NCBI RefSeq assembly: GCF_000189635.1
Contig: NW_002476326.1
Location: 372,001-436,000, forward strand
Direction: 5' to 3'
DNA: 64,000 nt
Source: Tetrahymena thermophila SB210
Lineage: Eukaryota; Ciliophora; Oligohymenophorea; Hymenostomatida; Tetrahymenidae
The notes beneath the pieces were generated by a model. The model did no database searches, was not told the DNA's origin, and worked only from the letters and a program-made list of their open reading frames with translations. Shown one piece after another: positions 62,511 to 64,000 of this stretch; within the stretch, counting starts at the first letter, position 1; every line of letters begins with the position of its first letter. Made by a program: the position numbers and the translations under genes.

Positions 62511-64000
62511 ATGTCTTTGGATTACAGTGAAAAAATGTAGAGTTAATAATAATAATCTTAACTCCAACAAGCTTAAAACTAACACAACTACCTCTTCGAA
62601 AACATAGGAGCTGAGTGTATTTCTTACCACAACGACGAAGAACCCGCTATCAATTACCACTAACATTACCACTAAGCTTAATAACAAGCTGCTTAATATC
62701 CCTTTGCTGCAGCTGCTGCTATTCACTCAAATCCTTTGAAGGAAGAATAAATTTATTTCCTTCCTCACACCAAAACCACTGGAACATCCAACGACTTCCA
62801 CAACAACAATTACCAAAGCTATAACTACAACTACAATTATCAAACTAGTACTCCTAGTTAATAATAGTTTGCTACTCCTTTCTCTCTCGGTATTACTGGT
62901 GCTTCTAAGGCCAGTCAAAACACCTAAGGTAATGCTAATACCTAATCTTCGAATTTTGTTTTCTCAAACAATAACCACCACACTGCAAATACCACCACAG
63001 TTAATTAAACTAACAATAAGTAAATTTTTACTGGATTGTAATAATACTCTTAAAAGGCTACTAATAGTTCTTTTGGCCACAACCAATATAACTTTGACAT
63101 AGCCAATTAAGAAAACATTTTCCTTCCCAACACTCATTCAACTTAATACCAAACTGCTACAACTATCGTTGCTGCAGCTTGCAATCCCTCTACCGCATGC
63201 TCTACTTAAAAGACCATCAACCAAGGCTAATTCTACAAGAATATGCATGAAAATATTCCTAGTATTCAAACACTCAACGACATAGATACTGTCTTTTCCA
63301 GCACCCATGATCTCCAATCAATGACCAACTGCACTTGCCCTCCCCAGTCTAATAACAACAATTAACAAAATGCTTAATAATTCTTGCAACTTAACCAACT
63401 TGTTCACTCAACTTCAGCTCCTGCTAACTACTTCTATAACGAAAATAACAATAACAAGCATTAGGCTGAAGGTTTGATTTTGGATGATATCCAAATCAGT
63501 GGTATGGAAAGAAAAGACAGTTTGGAAGCTAAGAATGAAGAATCTATTTCTTCTCAACATTCATTATGTGAAAAATACTCTAAGTCTTCAAAGAATACTA
63601 GCCCCATCTTGAATGCCTACAATGCTCCCATTAGAAAGAGCTCTGAGAGCGACAGCGATGCCACAAAGAGCAGCTCAACCCTTGCTTCGAATAAACAATA
63701 ATCATAATTGAAAAACGCTAACAAATTCTGCATGGTTTCACTCTTAAACTTCTTGACTGACATTCTTCCTAACTCAAAGGAATTCCACCACCTCATTAAA
63801 TACATCATCCGTGTTAAGGGATCTGGTAAAATGAGACAAAAAGTCGACATCTTTACTCTTGCTCACTTCCGTGTTTTGTTCCTCACTCTCAATGATTGGA
63901 ACATAACCCAATTAAACAGCAATGACATTAAGATGCACAAGATGATTTTCTCTGAAGTCAATAAGAATGGAAACTGGACCAAAGAAGACCTTGATTTCAT
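62511..64000 (+). CDS. Gln/Asn/His-rich protein, 5' part, runs off window
   Basis: The frame opens at the ATG at 62511, 34 nt after an in-frame TGA (62475), and continues without TGA to the window edge, so at least 496 residues are encoded without introns and the 3' end is missing. Residues 1 to about 320 are rich in Gln, Asn, His, Thr and Ala. They include runs such as MQSQQQQSQLQQAQNQ, an Ala-rich patch, and a Gly/Phe/Asn-rich stretch. A Ser-rich charged linker follows (about 325-400). From about residue 405 the composition turns globular, with FLTDILPNSKEFHHLIKYI and RVLFLTLNDWN. I recognise no domain. C-rich codons make it less AT-rich than its surroundings, which suggests a well-expressed gene. 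The layout, a disordered prion-like N-terminus plus a folded C-terminal domain, resembles regulatory or RNA-binding proteins, but that is inference. Confidence 0.75.

Noticed and set aside
62442..62918. Minus-strand and alternative-frame ORFs over the last gene
   Set aside because: They are shadows of the plus-strand Gln/Asn-rich frame, which continues unbroken to the window end.

Overview
This window reads as a ciliate nuclear genome, most likely Tetrahymena or a close relative. It is extremely AT-rich, and conserved protein families stay in frame only if TAA and TAG are read as glutamine; every gene model that could be closed ends in TGA. Introns are frequent, start GT and end AG, and many are only 54-61 nt long. 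The short standard-code ORFs in the region are fragments of these longer ciliate-code genes.

Layout: (1) 443-6658 minus, a large cysteine-rich surface receptor with DUF4215 repeats, a REJ-like region, a GPS-like motif and several membrane segments. (2) 6659-12378, a 5.7-kb AT-rich spacer with an old tandem duplication and a long A-rich leader. (3) 12379-16161 plus, an unrecognised Gln/Asn/Ser-rich protein. (4) 20150-25995 plus, a complete nine-exon DHX37/Dhr1 ribosome-biogenesis helicase. (5) 27233-30394 plus, a complete six-exon secreted alpha-amylase, followed by a degenerate repeat family. (6) 31814-37496 minus, a WD40 plus coiled-coil protein. (7) 38587-43099 minus, a complete six-exon P4-type (lipid flippase) ATPase. 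(8) 44429-48292 plus, a large unrecognised protein. (9) 48729-50442 minus, a Tim17/22/23-family mitochondrial membrane protein. (10) 50443-62510, a 12-kb stretch with no recognisable conserved gene and two weak small-gene candidates. (11) 62511 to the window end, plus, the 5' part of a Gln/Asn-rich protein.

The genes do not form a pathway or operon; this is an ordinary eukaryotic mixture of ribosome assembly, digestion, membrane lipid transport, mitochondria and lineage-specific proteins. The spliced models of the helicase, amylase, P4 ATPase, WD40 and Tim17 genes all sum to whole codons, which supports the exon boundaries. I found no convincing new biological system. The most unusual features are the large gene-poor stretches and long introns (possibly germline-limited DNA if this is a micronuclear sequence), two decayed tandem repeat families, and one isolated structured GC-richer island at about 38.3 kb. 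No rRNA, tRNA, CRISPR array, intact transposon or telomeric repeat was seen.
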